DNA of 64,000 nt from Colius striatus (lineage: Eukaryota > Chordata > Aves > Coliiformes > Coliidae). The notes beneath the pieces were generated by a model. The model worked only from the letters and a program-made list of their open reading frames with translations. It searched no databases and was not told where the DNA came from. The stretch spans positions 4,092,001-4,156,000 of the forward strand of contig NC_084776.1 in assembly GCF_028858725.1 (NCBI RefSeq), written 5' to 3'. A program made the translations under genes and the position numbers. Positions 13,201-23,290 of this stretch are shown here, piece after piece; positions within the stretch are counted from its first letter, which is position 1; every line of letters begins with the position of its first letter.

Positions 13201-16200
13201 TTGGAAATCTTAGGCAAAGTTTCATGCAGCCAGTTTCCTGTAGCTGACCAATATCCCTTCACCCACCCAAAGTACCCTTTATCAACCACAAACTAAAAGG
13301 ATTAAAGAATGAAGTGTTTTGCCTACTCCCTTCTTCCCCACGTGCTTACAGAACTTCTGTCTGGTTTCATGGCTGTTTTAAGACAAATAAAAGAATCTTT
13401 TAAAATCCACGCCAGTACTACACGGAATTAAACTTCGAACAAGCAAGAAACTTAACCAGTCATATCTTGGTCCTCCTCAAGAGTAACACTGCTGACATAG
13501 TGGCAATCTGAAGACTAACACTAGGTTCCAGGCTATGAGATACTCTACCTGCCCCGCACTTGGGAAGAGTGGCTTAGTAACCGGAGGCTGGGGGGTAGGT
13601 GCTGCGGCAGCCGGAGCTGGAGGTCTGTTAAGGATGCCTGGTGCTGTAACAGGCTGTGCTTGTGTCATTGGAGGCATCCCAGGACGAGGCCCAACTGGTG
13701 GTGGCATACCTGCAAACCACAAACAGTGGGCAACAAATCAGGCTGAAGGAAGTAACAACATTCCTTTAGAGATCTCTGTTCACAGCATTCTTTAGAACAA
13801 AGCCTCCCCCAAGACATATGTATTTTTATGACACCAGTAAAATAAAACATGTCAAAGGGTAATACCAGTAGTCACTAATCCATGCATAGGCAGTAATCTC
13901 AAACACTTCAGAGCAATACTAAATTGTGTTTTCTACCAGAGCTTCAATCAAGTTCATGTTTCCAATAAAACAATACAATGAATGCAGCAGCTGTTTGCAA
14001 CAGTGGGCTGGTGCTGTCAAGTGCAGGGATTAGACCATCATAAAACCCTTAAAAGCTACAGCCATGATGACACGTATCAGAACTTCAACTGAACCACAGA
14101 TCAGCTTTGCTGGGGGTCTTTAGCATAGATAAGGTGAGGAGGCTACCTTCTGTAGCCTGTCATGACAACAAATGCATTTGGTATGTGTGGTGCTCTGGGA
14201 GAGGTTCAGAGGTGGGAAGTTAACAGCCCACATGGGTTCTAACTAGGCTGTACCTGTCCTAGTGGCTTCCCTCCTCCTACAGTGAGAAATATGGACAAAC
14301 TAGCAAACATGAAGCTGCTGCCCAGGTAGAACATCCTAAGAACATAAGGCTGCCTAAGAGCTGCCCAAGCTCAAAAAAACATCTCTTCCAGCTATGACAA
14401 GAGAACAAAATTTTGATTAGTTTCTTCACATGGCAGGTTCATTACTTGGGTACATCAGCAACATTATTTCTTATTTCTAAACAACATTTTCAGAAATTGC
14501 AATTTTTAACATCTCTGGCTGCTGCTGGAAAAAAGGGATGAAGAGACACTAAGCAACACAAAAGCCAGAGAAAGTGCAACAACAGAAAGCTACATTCTAG
14601 TTTTTACATTTACATTGATACTAAATACAAATAATTAAGCATAACTAAAAGCCAGAGATCAACTCCTTAATATGTACATAAAAGTGGCTTCTGTGGCAAT
14701 CAATCCATATCAAGGTAGTGGCTTAACTCTACATAGTCTTTACATAAACAATAAATCTTAGTGGAAATAAATAAATACAAAATTAGCTCTCACCATAGTA
14801 CGAGTTCGACAACCCTGACCTACCTGGTGGCATACCAGGCATAAGAGGTGGGATTCCTGGCCCAGGAGGCATCATTCCACCCATTGGCATCATCCTGTAA
14901 ACAGAAAATGAGCACTGGTATGAACACTCATGATAAACTGTTATGACAATTGGCAAATACCTGTATTAGATAAAAAAATTACAGTAAATCATTTCAAAAT
15001 GCTCTCAACATAGACAATTCAAAACCAGCTGACTCCACAAACAGACATATTTTCCCATAAGGAATAAAAACCAAACAAACACCAAAACCCCAAGAGAACT
15101 CCCAAACACTTTTCATCTGAACTTTAATTCCTCAAGTTTTCACTTCCACTATTATCAGGTTTCCAGAGCCGTTGTCTCTCGAGATCTATTTATCAGCTTC
15201 ACCAGTGTTCCAAGAACCTCAGCTTAGTACACCCAAAATATTTGAAAGTATGAATACTAGTTAACTCCAATCACTAAAATGCCTGTACATCTGCTATTAC
15301 TCCTTTCTGACACCACAAGTCTATTTGTGGTTATAACACCCTCATGCTACTTTCATATATTCTCTTTCCTCCAGTGATCAGCAGACAAGACACATCTATA
15401 GAAACATCCCCAAAACACTGATAAAAGCTGAGCAGACCACAGGGTAAGAAAGCTTCTGGAATTTCAATTACAGGAAATATTCACTACGCTAAGCACAGAA
15501 AAGTGGTTTTTTTAAATGAGTTCCTTCACATTAGAACCAGGTTTGGTTGATTGTTTGGTTTTTTTCCATTGCTACCGATATCTGGAGAAAGAAAGCTGGT
15601 CTGTATTTCCTAACAGAAGGGTGGTATCTACATATTATACCCTCATCATCTACTAAACCACATTACAAATGAATATATGTTCCCCATCTAAACCATAGAT
15701 ACGACCACTAACACATGCAAATTCCTCCTGCAATTCCAAGGCTGTCTATGACACCAAGTGCTTTTAAAATGGGAAGCCATAGGTGACTATGTATGATTTC
15801 TTTACAAGGAAAAAAACAAATGTAATTTAAGTTTGCTTATGGTTTTTTTCCAGACATTCAAAGTTGGATTACAGAAACAAAATAAAGGAACAATTATTAC
15901 TTTAGGTAGCAAGATAAGCAGATGTGTAGCAGCTAAGCTACACCAAAACCCCACCAAGAAGCAACTGATATTTGTATGACAAAGTCAGGACACCTTCACC
16001 ATTGCCATTTCAAAATCAAATCACCATGAACAAACAGGTGAACATTCCTTCTGCAAACTGCTACTCAGTCTTTACTCTCACTAGTGTACCACTGCTACAA
16101 AAGGAACAGCCACTGCAGAAGCAGTAATGACTGGGAACATGGTCTCTTTTTGGGATTAGTAGTTGGAGAAGGCCAAGTCAGTACTGTCATCCATTTGGAC

Positions 16201-19200
16201 AACTGTTAGAACCCCAAAAATGTGCCTGATGGACTTTGCCTGCTGTCACTAGAAAGATGACTTTCTGAGAAACTGCAGAGGCGGTGTCAGAACTGGTGTC
16301 ACACAAAATCCAAGTTGCTTCCTTGGTCCTTATTCTCATTTTTAAACAAATGTCCATCAGCTTAAGTGAGCAGAACTGTAGATTAAACTAAGTAAAAGCA
16401 TCACTTAACAACATATCACCTTTCCCCAAAATTTCACCAAAAAGGAAGAGCTGTGAATTTTTGGCAAATTAATTTGTAAATTAATTTAGATGACACTACC
16501 TACACCTGAAGTTAACAAAGAGCTTAAGGAGAACCAAGCACCAGCAAGCCTGAGAAAATTCTGTCCAGTTTCTACCCGGAAAAGCTACAGTGATTTTAAG
16601 TACCCACAAGACGTTCCTCTAGGACATGATTTTTAAATTCAAGACCATTAAAGCAACGTTTAGGTCTCAGAATAGAACCACCTTTCACCTCAGCAAACTT
16701 CAAAATTGAGAAGCAAAGTCCCTGCAGAACATCCCACAGTGTAAAGGATTGAGCACACTGAGCTTACTCTGGTTCAAGACAGGTTCTAAGTCTCTAAGAG
16801 CCTATTTTATCAGTATTGCACAGAATATCTTTCTCATAACAGTTTTTTAACAGTCCCTCAGACAAAATGGAAGAACTTCAGATATTACACAGTAACCAAA
16901 GCTAACTAGACATTCTCCCCAAATTCTTAGGCGATATTCAGAGGTTTGCAGTAAAACAATTTCAAGCTTATCAAAAACAGGACATAAAATGGCATAATGA
17001 ATGTACCTAGAATTACATTAATGAGATGCTTACATGTTTCCACCACAAAATGACTGCATGTATTTTCTCTGTTGATGTAATCTGTGAAAATTTATGACAA
17101 AATCAAAAATCTAACTGTGACTTTCCAAACACATTGTGACAGGGTACGGTGTCAACCCCAAACAAGCATAAAAACCAACATCTTACTTTTGCCCGAAATA
17201 CAAGACAAATTTCAACTATCCACCATTTTGTCCGTTAGGCTGGTGACTGATAACCAGATGCACAATGTATGTGCAACACACAAACAACAGTGGTTCACAG
17301 AAGGCTCTAAACCAACACCACAAACCTTTTTATTTTTATGCTACTGTTCAAAGTTAGGAGGAAGGCAATACACTACACATATGAACTTACAGTTTGGCCA
17401 TATTTTTAATGTTGGTTTACAGCCATCCAGCTCTTTGCTTAGTTTTATTAAGGTTACAGAGCTCCCATGTTCCTATGGACATTTTTCCAATTAGCTTTAC
17501 TACTTCTGTGACAATTTAAAACACTCATGTAATATGAAGTCTTTCTTGCTACTCACCCAGGTGGCATTCCAGGCATAACAGGAGGCATTCCAGGCATCAT
17601 GGGTGGAACACCTGCCATTAATGGTGGTATACCTTGAAAGAAAAACAAATTTTAAACAACATACACTTCCTAACCTATCTCATCAAATAAATTCAGACTG
17701 GATAAATGCTTTACAGGAAGCTCCAAAAGACTGGCAACTGAAATAACATTGGCTACAAGCAATCCAGTAAGAGATTATCTAAGTCAGATGTGCACACTCA
17801 TTGTTCTCAAGCCCTGCAAGATTGTCATTTTCCTTAGCAGCCTCCAAAGAACACACCTTATTATGAGAAGAGACCAGTTTTTGGTCACTGTCATCCATCA
17901 AAAGTATTTCCTGGATATTTGTGTGGCCTGTGCATAAACTGCCTGTTCTATGTTAGCAGTCTCTAGATAAATGGTAGCCTTTCTGCCCCGTTTCCAAAAT
18001 CTTATTATTCCAAAATACCAAGCAAATGTCACTGCTAGACTTACATTTAAACTGCACATTTGTCTTACTATCACAGTATTTCAATCTAGGCACAAGCATT
18101 AGGTATCTTAATCCACTTACACTGGCCCAGGCTGCCCAGGGAGGTGGTAGTCACCATCCCTGGGGATAGTTAAAAGCTGTGCAACTGAGGTGCTGAGGGA
18201 CATGGTTTAGTGGTGGGCTTGACAGTGTGAGGTTAGTGGTTGGACTCGAGGTCTTTTCCAACCAAAATGATTTATTTTTCACAGTAGATGTGTGTGCACA
18301 GACAGAATGGGGGAAGAAAATGCTTATGTGTACCTCAAAACTATTTTGTGACTTGTAACAATCTGTGACAGGACACAGATTATTCCTGCATAGAAGCAGC
18401 AATTTGTGGTTCTGCTCAGGTTTTGGGTACCTAGCTGAAAACAGTGTCTCACCTGGAGGCATCCCTGGTGCGCCTGGCACAGGAGGCAAACCTGGCTGTG
18501 CCATTGGGGGAATGTACCCCTGCTGAGGCTGAACTTGTTGGGGCTGAAATGAAGTTGAAGCTGCAGATTCATCATCTTCATACTCATCAGAATCATCCTG
18601 TTGCTTCTTTTTCTGGCTTTCTGCTAAACAAAATGATGCATATGGTCAGAGCAAGGAAATGTATGTATTTTGGCATCATTGGGCTTGTATCACTCCTGGC
18701 CCTTCCTCCCCTTACCCTCAGAAATAAAAATCACCACCCTCACACTCATCAGGTAACAACTACAGCTGCACTGGCATGCATAGTTCTAAACAAGAAAAAA
18801 CAGTCTCTCTCAGTCTTTCCACAAATTGGAAGACATTCTAAACAAATGCCTAGCACTGCAGTTAGAGAATGTGTTAAACTTACTCCCTTACTCTTCTGAG
18901 AGGCGAGAGTTGTATCACACAGCTTCAATATGAGTAAGCAACAGACTAGGGAAGTAACAGATAACTAGACAGACTACACCATTACCCTGAGTTTTTTGTT
19001 CAAGTAACCTCCTCCGTTCCTCCATGTCTTTTTCTGGAATGCCCTCCATGCCATAGATTTCCAGTTCAATGTCTGTTCTTCCAGGAATAGCATTTGGAAC
19101 AGCATCTATTGTCTCTTTATGTACCTAAAGGAGAAAATAAGAAATCTTCCTGACCACAACTGGGGTTAAATTCTCAGTGTTCTTCAGCCAGTTTCAAGAT

Positions 19201-21633
19201 AAAAAAGGATGTTTCTGCCAAGTATGTTCTTGATGTGTGGCTTCTAACCTCTCGTAACTACTATTACCACCTAAAATTCATTTATATAAACATATGCCAG
19301 CAATATGCCCTCATGGCCAAGAAGGCCAATGGCACCCTGGGATGCATCCAGAGTGTGGGCAGCAGGTCCAGGGAGGTTCTCTTCCTGCTCTGCTCTGGTG
19401 AGGCCTCATCCGGAGTCCTGTGTCCAGTTCTGGGCTCCCCAGCTCAAGAGGGACAGAGAACTGCTGGAGAGAGGCCAGTGCAGGGCCACGCAGATGATCA
19501 CCGGACTGAGCATCTTGCTTATGGGGAAAGGAAGTATTTTACTCTGAGGGTGAGGGAGCCCTGGCCCAGGCTGCCAAGTGAGGGTGAGGAGGCTCCTTCC
19601 TGGAGGTCTTTGAAACCCATCTGGACACGTTTCTGTGCAATCTGATCCAGGTGGGACCTGCTTTGGCAGGAGGGTTGGTCTACATGATCTCTAAAGGTCC
19701 CTTGCAACTCCTACCACTCTCTGCCTTCTGAACACCAAGAGAATATAATCCCTTCACTCCTCCTACACCCCAAAAATGACAGCAGAGATCTCTACTGCAC
19801 ACTACCCATGTGACTGCTAATACAGCAGGACTCTGTTCTGGACCAAGAGCATTGCTGCCTTTTCCTCATCAGTTTTTAAGCCCCTGGAAGCCCCCAACCC
19901 CCCACCTTTTTAAGTTCACTATTAGTTCCAATTTTAGATCCTGTTAAGAAAAGTTTATATAAATCTAAAGCTTCTTACCTGCATGCAATGTATAGCTAAA
20001 CCAGGTCCTGTATACAGTTTTTTATGACATATATGGCATTTAAAGTGCTTTGCTTTTTGATGCTGTATAAGGATTTTTTCATCATCAAAATCCCTGTTAC
20101 AATACCTATTGAAGATTGTTAAGGAAATATTTAATCCTGTAAGTGACCTTGTATACAACACTAATATTTACAGCATCATTGTGAGTTTTTACTGAAGTAC
20201 ATACAAACACACACCAAAAAAAGCACAGGAAGCACCTCTGAGCATTCAAAGTGTGACAAATACTTTGATATCTGAAACCAAACTTCCTCCTCACACCATC
20301 CAGCACTTCTTTCTTCAGAAAGGTACAAAACTGGCAAGATGTGTGGATGCAACCCTTTGATTCTCTACTGACATATGCTTTTCAAGTCATTTCTGAGTGG
20401 ATTCATTCCTTCTTTGCATACATGTAAATGAAATTAAAGTTGCTAAAGCATTAAAAGGAGAAACAGACACAAAATCCACAAACTGGAAGTTATGCTAAAT
20501 ACTGAGAAATGTCTGTTTCACAATATCAGTAGCAAACATTTACAAAATCAAGTTTCAGTTAAAAACTCCTCTCCTTTTTCAGTTATCTAGCTATCAGTTC
20601 TTACTGACACATCATTCACCACAGTCGTTAAATTGTTTTTTAAACAGAAGCGTTTTAAAGAACTTTCTGAACAACTTGGTGACAGAAGAGGCAAACTGCA
20701 GTTTCCTCTCTGCAGGTCAGCATTAGTATTTCAGCAAACACTCGACATGTATGTTCCTAAGAGAGACAAATCCACTTGTTATTTATTAGCTGTTTCTTAT
20801 TAACAAAATGTGTCCATCACTTCCTCCAAATTTCAAATATATTAATATCTAAAGTAGAAGCACAGATACCTTCAAATATAAAGCGGTAAAATATCTCAGA
20901 GTAGCTGATAAATTCCTTTATTAAACAATTTTAAGTTGAAGATAAGTAAACAGGTAAATCTGTTACCACCCCCCAACAAAAAGCAAATTATGAAGGAGTG
21001 ACTGAAGGGAAATCCGTAAGTATTTCTGGATACTGAGAAATTAAACGTGACTCTGATGCACCAATTAATTATAAATCTGAAATCGTCTCCCTGCCGCCCC
21101 AAAAACTTTTTCAAAAGCCTCTTTTAACCGCATCCACCGCACTTCTTGCATCGGACGCGTTTCCGAACGGCAAGGTCTTTTCCTGTTAACATCCTTTACT
21201 TCAGGAGCTACAGAGCGTTCTCCGGTTTCCCCATGACCTCGCACTCCTGCGGGGCCTGGCCACAGGAGCTCCAGCCAGAGCCGGCGAGAGAAGCCGCGGC
21301 CTGTCCCGGCGCTGCGAGTCGGACGCGCCGCCACGGCCTCAGCGCGGGATCAGGCCGCGCGGCTCTGGGGAGCGAGAGAAAACGGACACCCGAGCCCATC
21401 CCCGCGCACAAACGGAACGCGACCAAGCACGCGGGGAAGCCGCTACTGCGGACTGGAGAAAGGGAAGAGCTCCACGGGAGGAGAGCGAGGGGCCGCGGGG
21501 AGAACGGGAAAGGACGCGAGAGAGGCCCGAGCGGGCCAGGCCGCTCCCCTCCCCCACCCAGCTCCCCACACCCGTCCCACACAGAAGGATACCAGCACCA
21601 AGGCTTCAGCTGCTTCTTCTTCTTACGTCCCAT
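10099..21633 (-). CDS. ZNF207: ZNF207 / BuGZ, Bub3-interacting GLEBS-motif zinc-finger protein (spliced gene)
   Basis: Spindle and kinetochore factor that binds microtubules and stabilises Bub3 through a GLEBS motif; it also occurs in interphase nuclei. The coding exons join in phase to 480 aa, or 496 aa with a 48-nt cassette exon, against 478/494 in human. The N-terminus starts [16 protein letters not shown] and has two C2H2 fingers: C13, C16, H29, H34 and C37, C40, H53, H58. An acidic, Gln-rich linker follows, then a long Pro/Gly/Met-rich disordered region, a Ser/Thr-rich segment, the GLEBS region around residues 362-390 ([16 protein letters not shown]) and a Pro/Gly-rich tail ending SQGGRY. 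Joined minus-strand exons: 21633-21593, 20105-19979, 19124-18986, 18620-18453, 17632-17557, optional 17081-17034, 14894-14824, 13709-13549, 12775-12683, 11520-11278, 10592-10430, 10259-10099. The frame is open throughout and the gene looks functional. Intron 1 is U12-type. Confidence 0.97.
10430..10592 (-). CDS. ZNF207: ZNF207 exon: second half of GLEBS and Pro-rich segment
   Basis: TTTAG acceptor, then [19 protein letters not shown] and a Pro/Gly/Met-rich stretch ending MPPHG, donor GTAATG. The leading Glu-Glu pair belongs to the Bub3-binding GLEBS motif, so the motif is split by the intron between this exon and 11278-11520. Residues about 374-428. Confidence 0.96.
11278..11520 (-). CDS. ZNF207: ZNF207 exon: Ser/Thr-rich region and first half of GLEBS
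   Basis: 81 codons, phase 0 at both ends (ACAG acceptor, CTG|GTAAGT donor). It encodes a low-complexity Thr/Ser/Ala/Pro region followed by [12 protein letters not shown], which opens the GLEBS motif. It begins [10 protein letters not shown], where human has AQAAVQGPVG. Confidence 0.96.
12683..12775 (-). CDS. ZNF207: ZNF207 in-frame 93-nt exon (Ser-rich)
   Basis: 31 codons from [17 protein letters not shown] to FPSTAQ, phase 0 at both ends, with a clean ACAG acceptor and a GTACGC donor. Because it is a multiple of three, skipping keeps the frame. ZNF207 isoforms differing in this part of the protein are known in mammals. The donor is not a strong consensus, which fits optional use. Confidence 0.93.
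13549..13709 (-). CDS. ZNF207: ZNF207 exon: Pro/Ala-rich region
   Basis: CAG acceptor, then [19 protein letters not shown] through [11 protein letters not shown] to LFPSAGQ, donor GTAGAG. It matches human apart from a few substitutions and an Ala run (PAAAAP). Residues about 208-261. Confidence 0.95.
14794..14823 (-). CDS. ZNF207: Candidate 30-nt alternative extension of a ZNF207 exon
   Basis: Sequence between the proximal donor GTAGGT and a distal donor GTGAGA. It is exactly 30 nt, keeps phase 1, has no stop, and reads [10 protein letters not shown] before the next exon. It contains two CpGs in an otherwise CpG-poor intron. This is a prediction from the splice signals only; I do not recall this segment in human isoforms. 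Confidence 0.45.
14824..14894 (-). CDS. ZNF207: ZNF207 exon: Met/Pro/Gly-rich, with alternative donor
   Basis: ACAG acceptor, then [20 protein letters not shown] ending MPPG, donor GTAGGT. A second donor (G|GTGAGA) lies 30 nt further on at 14794/14793. The intervening 30 nt are open and in frame and would add ten residues (see finding). Confidence 0.94.
17034..17081 (-). CDS. ZNF207: ZNF207 48-nt cassette exon
   Basis: CAG acceptor at 17082-17084 and donor GTAAGC at 17033-17028. It encodes [16 protein letters not shown], matching the known human optional peptide LHHQRKYTQSFCGENI at this point of the protein. Phases fit: GG|A joins upstream and AT|G downstream, and 48 nt preserves the frame. 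This is the only basic, Cys-containing insert in the disordered region. Confidence 0.9.
17557..17632 (-). CDS. ZNF207: ZNF207 exon: PGMPP repeat region
   Basis: CAAG acceptor and GTGAGT donor. It encodes the short repeat units [19 protein letters not shown] and then PGMPPG. Three tandem Pro-Met-Gly units make it low-complexity. Residues about 159-184. Confidence 0.95.
18121..18281 (+). mobile_element. CR1 LINE fragment (3' end)
   Basis: Contains hallmark CR1 3' sequence: CTGGCCCAGGCTGCCCAGGG, then the GGTGGT...CACCATCCCTGG block, and GGTCTTTTCCAACC near the end. It is short, 5'-truncated and diverged. It sits in a ZNF207 intron, antisense to the gene. Confidence 0.88.
18453..18620 (-). CDS. 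ZNF207: ZNF207 exon: acidic/Gln-rich linker
   Basis: GCAG acceptor, then [19 protein letters not shown] and [35 protein letters not shown], donor GTGAGA. A basic patch is followed directly by an acidic patch, as in mammals. Residues about 103-159. Confidence 0.96.
18986..19124 (-). CDS. ZNF207: ZNF207 exon: end of second zinc finger and conserved helix
   Basis: TTTAG acceptor, then [40 protein letters not shown] and LEQKTQ, donor GTAATG. It contributes the final zinc ligand H58. The rest is a highly conserved, probably helical segment; chicken-type MEERRR stands where human has MDERRR. Confidence 0.96.
19298..19722 (+). mobile_element. CR1 LINE fragment (truncated, internally deleted)
   Basis: CR1 landmarks in order: GGCCAAGAAGGCCAATGGC, TGGTGAGGCCTCATC, TGTCCAGTTCTGGGCTCCCC, then (after an apparent internal loss near 19510-19545) CTGGCCCAGGCTGCC, TCTTTGAAACCCATCTGGAC and AAAGGTCCCTTGCAACTCC. 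It lies in ZNF207 intron 2 (19125-19978), antisense to the gene. Confidence 0.9.
19979..20105 (-). CDS. ZNF207: ZNF207 exon 2: zinc fingers
   Basis: Begins GTATTGTAAC after ..AATAG, completing W14 and giving [20 protein letters not shown] and [20 protein letters not shown]. It carries most ligands of both C2H2 fingers and ends ATGCAG|GTAAG. Its acceptor belongs to a U12-type intron. Confidence 0.97.
20106..21592 (-). other. ZNF207: U12-type (minor spliceosome) GT-AG intron 1 of ZNF207
   Basis: The donor at 21592 reads GTATCCTTCT, a near-perfect U12 5' splice site. A branch-site match TTCCTTAAC (perfect consensus) lies just upstream of the acceptor, about 13 nt before the terminal AG at 20107-20106. 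There is no strong polypyrimidine tract between them. All three features are diagnostic of a minor-spliceosome intron. Confidence 0.92.
21593..21633 (-). CDS. ZNF207: ZNF207 exon 1 (start codon)
   Basis: ATG at 21633-21631 in the context CGCCATGGG (G at +4), followed by [13 protein letters not shown], then the U12 donor GTATCC. The basic start and first Cys match human exactly. Confidence 0.97.
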
Positions 21634-21795
21634 GGCGGCGGCGCCCCCGACTTACACAGCAGGGAGACGACCGAGCTGTTCCCTGCCGACGCGCGATGCC
21701 CACAGCAGCTCTGAGGGAAGCGAGCGCGGCAGACACAAAATGGCCGCCACAAGCCGTCCTGGCGCCGCCGCCTCCGAGCTCCCAGCCTGCAGCGC

Positions 21796-21816
21796 GGCGG
21801 GGCGGGGCGGGGCGGG
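21796..21816 (+). promoter_or_regulatory. Tandem GC-box (Sp1/KLF) array
   Basis: Four overlapping GGCGGGG units in a row, upstream of ZNF207 exon 1. These are Sp1/KLF-type sites and also four G-runs able to form a G-quadruplex. Confidence 0.7.
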
Positions 21817-21836
21817 CTGTGGCGCGCTGCCTCGCG

Positions 21837-21848
21837 GCCGCCATCTTG
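21837..21848 (-). promoter_or_regulatory. YY1-like motif (CAAGATGGCGGC)
   Basis: The minus strand reads CAAGATGGCGGC, the consensus YY1 core with its usual flanks. It lies about 200 nt upstream of the ZNF207 ATG, in the orientation often seen just downstream of a TSS. A related AAAATGGCCGCC is at 21737-21748 on the plus strand, with one extra C in the core. Confidence 0.65.
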
Positions 21849-21870
21849 TTCCCCGTGTGAGGGGTCGGTT

Positions 21871-23290
21871 GCTTTTGCTGCCTTCCTGTCCGAATGTCAA
21901 AGAGAAACCTTCCCTACGAAATCAAACAGAGCAAAAAGACGGCATCTCTTAAACGGCCTTGAGGAGTGGGGGCAAGCCCGGCCTTCCCGTTGCAGCACGA
22001 TTGGAACAGGATAGGAACTGGAACGATGTGGGACTTTTCGCCACAGAGTTCACTGGTGTGTCTCCCTTGTGCAAAGCTGCGAGAGTGAGGGGAGTACACG
22101 GCTGTGCTTCTGGGCCAGCCAGTGTGGCTGCAGTCCCTTGTTCTGTAGGAAAATTCACACGTTTTTGCTAAAGAAAGAGGACCTTCAGCATGCAGAATGA
22201 GGAGGTTTAGCTCTCGGTTGACTTCCTGGCTCCCCTATTTGAATTGCCTCAAACAAGCTGATTTCTCGTTTTGATGTTTTAAAATTACCGTTTCTTGCTT
22301 TTCTGTGCAGTGAATCCGTTTGTGTAAATCAAGAGAACGGTAATAAAAGACAAGGTGTTTTTAAGCGTAAGTCTCGAGGGATTAAGGTAACCAGAGAAAA
22401 GATCACAGGAGACAGATGCGCTAGGTCCGGGCGCATAGAGGTGTTTTGTAGTTAGACCTAAAGATGGTACTGATTAAAATCAACATATATGGACTCAGGA
22501 CAGACACCCATCCGCATAAAGGATGTCCTGGAACAGTAATAAGTTTCTGTGCCTGAGGGGGAGAGACCATTATGAACTGGTGATGGGGTGGGCCCAGCCA
22601 TTTTCTGTGCGTGACTGCATTCTGACCATCAGCAGCAGCTTGAAGAAAGATCAGAGACAGATAAGGGCAGAACTCCCTGCCCTGCCAGGTGCCAGAGAAC
22701 GGGTAGGCAGAGAGTTCACTAAATAGAAAACAAAATATATGCCGTATAAGATTTTGTATGAGTACGGTGCGGGATGTAATGTTGGGTGTGCAGCTTTGTG
22801 GAGCTACCCCCCAGCACCTGTGTGCAGACACAAACTACAGCATTATCTGGCCTGTGTGTAGATTGGTGCATTGCACATTGAGCATTAATCCACTTTTTGG
22901 ACAACAGGGCCAAGGGCAGACCCCCTGTTACAGTTACATCACACTGGGGGCATTCCAGGGTTGCGACTCCTGGAGTGCTGCTGCAGGCACGGAGCAAAAG
23001 CTCCCGCCTGGCCCGCGGGGCTCGTCTGCCACAGCTGCCTCTTCTGAGGCTGAGCTATCAAACCGCCTGTTTTAACAAGAAAACACCCATTCCTGAAGCA
23101 TAGAAAGCTTTTTAAAGACAGACGGCCCGACTAATCCTGTGTCAGATGTGATTCCAACGGGTCCTGCCATTGCGTCAGTGAACAGCTTCTGGTGGGTGAC
23201 CTGCACGGATCGAGGAACTACCGCGTCTATGCTGCATCTTGCAGGAAATCACGTAAACGAGGAGCTGCAGCACCAGGCGCTTTTTCAGCC
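21871..23290. other. Spacer between divergent ZNF207 and C17orf75 promoters
   Basis: About 1.4 kb of moderate G+C between the two CpG islands. I see no exon, repeat or strong motif. It separates two head-to-head genes whose start codons are about 2 kb apart, so it may hold shared regulatory elements, but nothing specific can be supported. Confidence 0.5.

Larger units (their letters stand above)
21236..21870. promoter_or_regulatory. ZNF207: CpG island / promoter of ZNF207
   Basis: Sharp rise in G+C and CpG density around the ZNF207 start codon, spanning exon 1 and its 5'UTR. It holds a tandem GC-box array (21796-21816) and two YY1-like motifs (21737-21748 and 21837-21848), and no TATA box is obvious. 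This is a typical housekeeping promoter; the transcription start is probably near 21.7-21.85 kb. Confidence 0.85.

Noticed and set aside
17084-17494. 136-codon plus-strand frame in a ZNF207 intron
   Set aside because: No homology I recognise, no splice or promoter context, and antisense to an intron; length is unremarkable for chance.
19235-19645. 136-codon plus-strand frame as a possible gene
   Set aside because: It is a degenerate CR1 LINE fragment rather than a cellular gene.
21146-21952. Long plus-strand open frame (268 codons) across the ZNF207 CpG island
   Set aside because: It is antisense to exon 1 of ZNF207, in extreme CpG composition, with Arg/Pro/Gly/Ala-biased sequence and no recognisable domain. 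This is a composition artefact.
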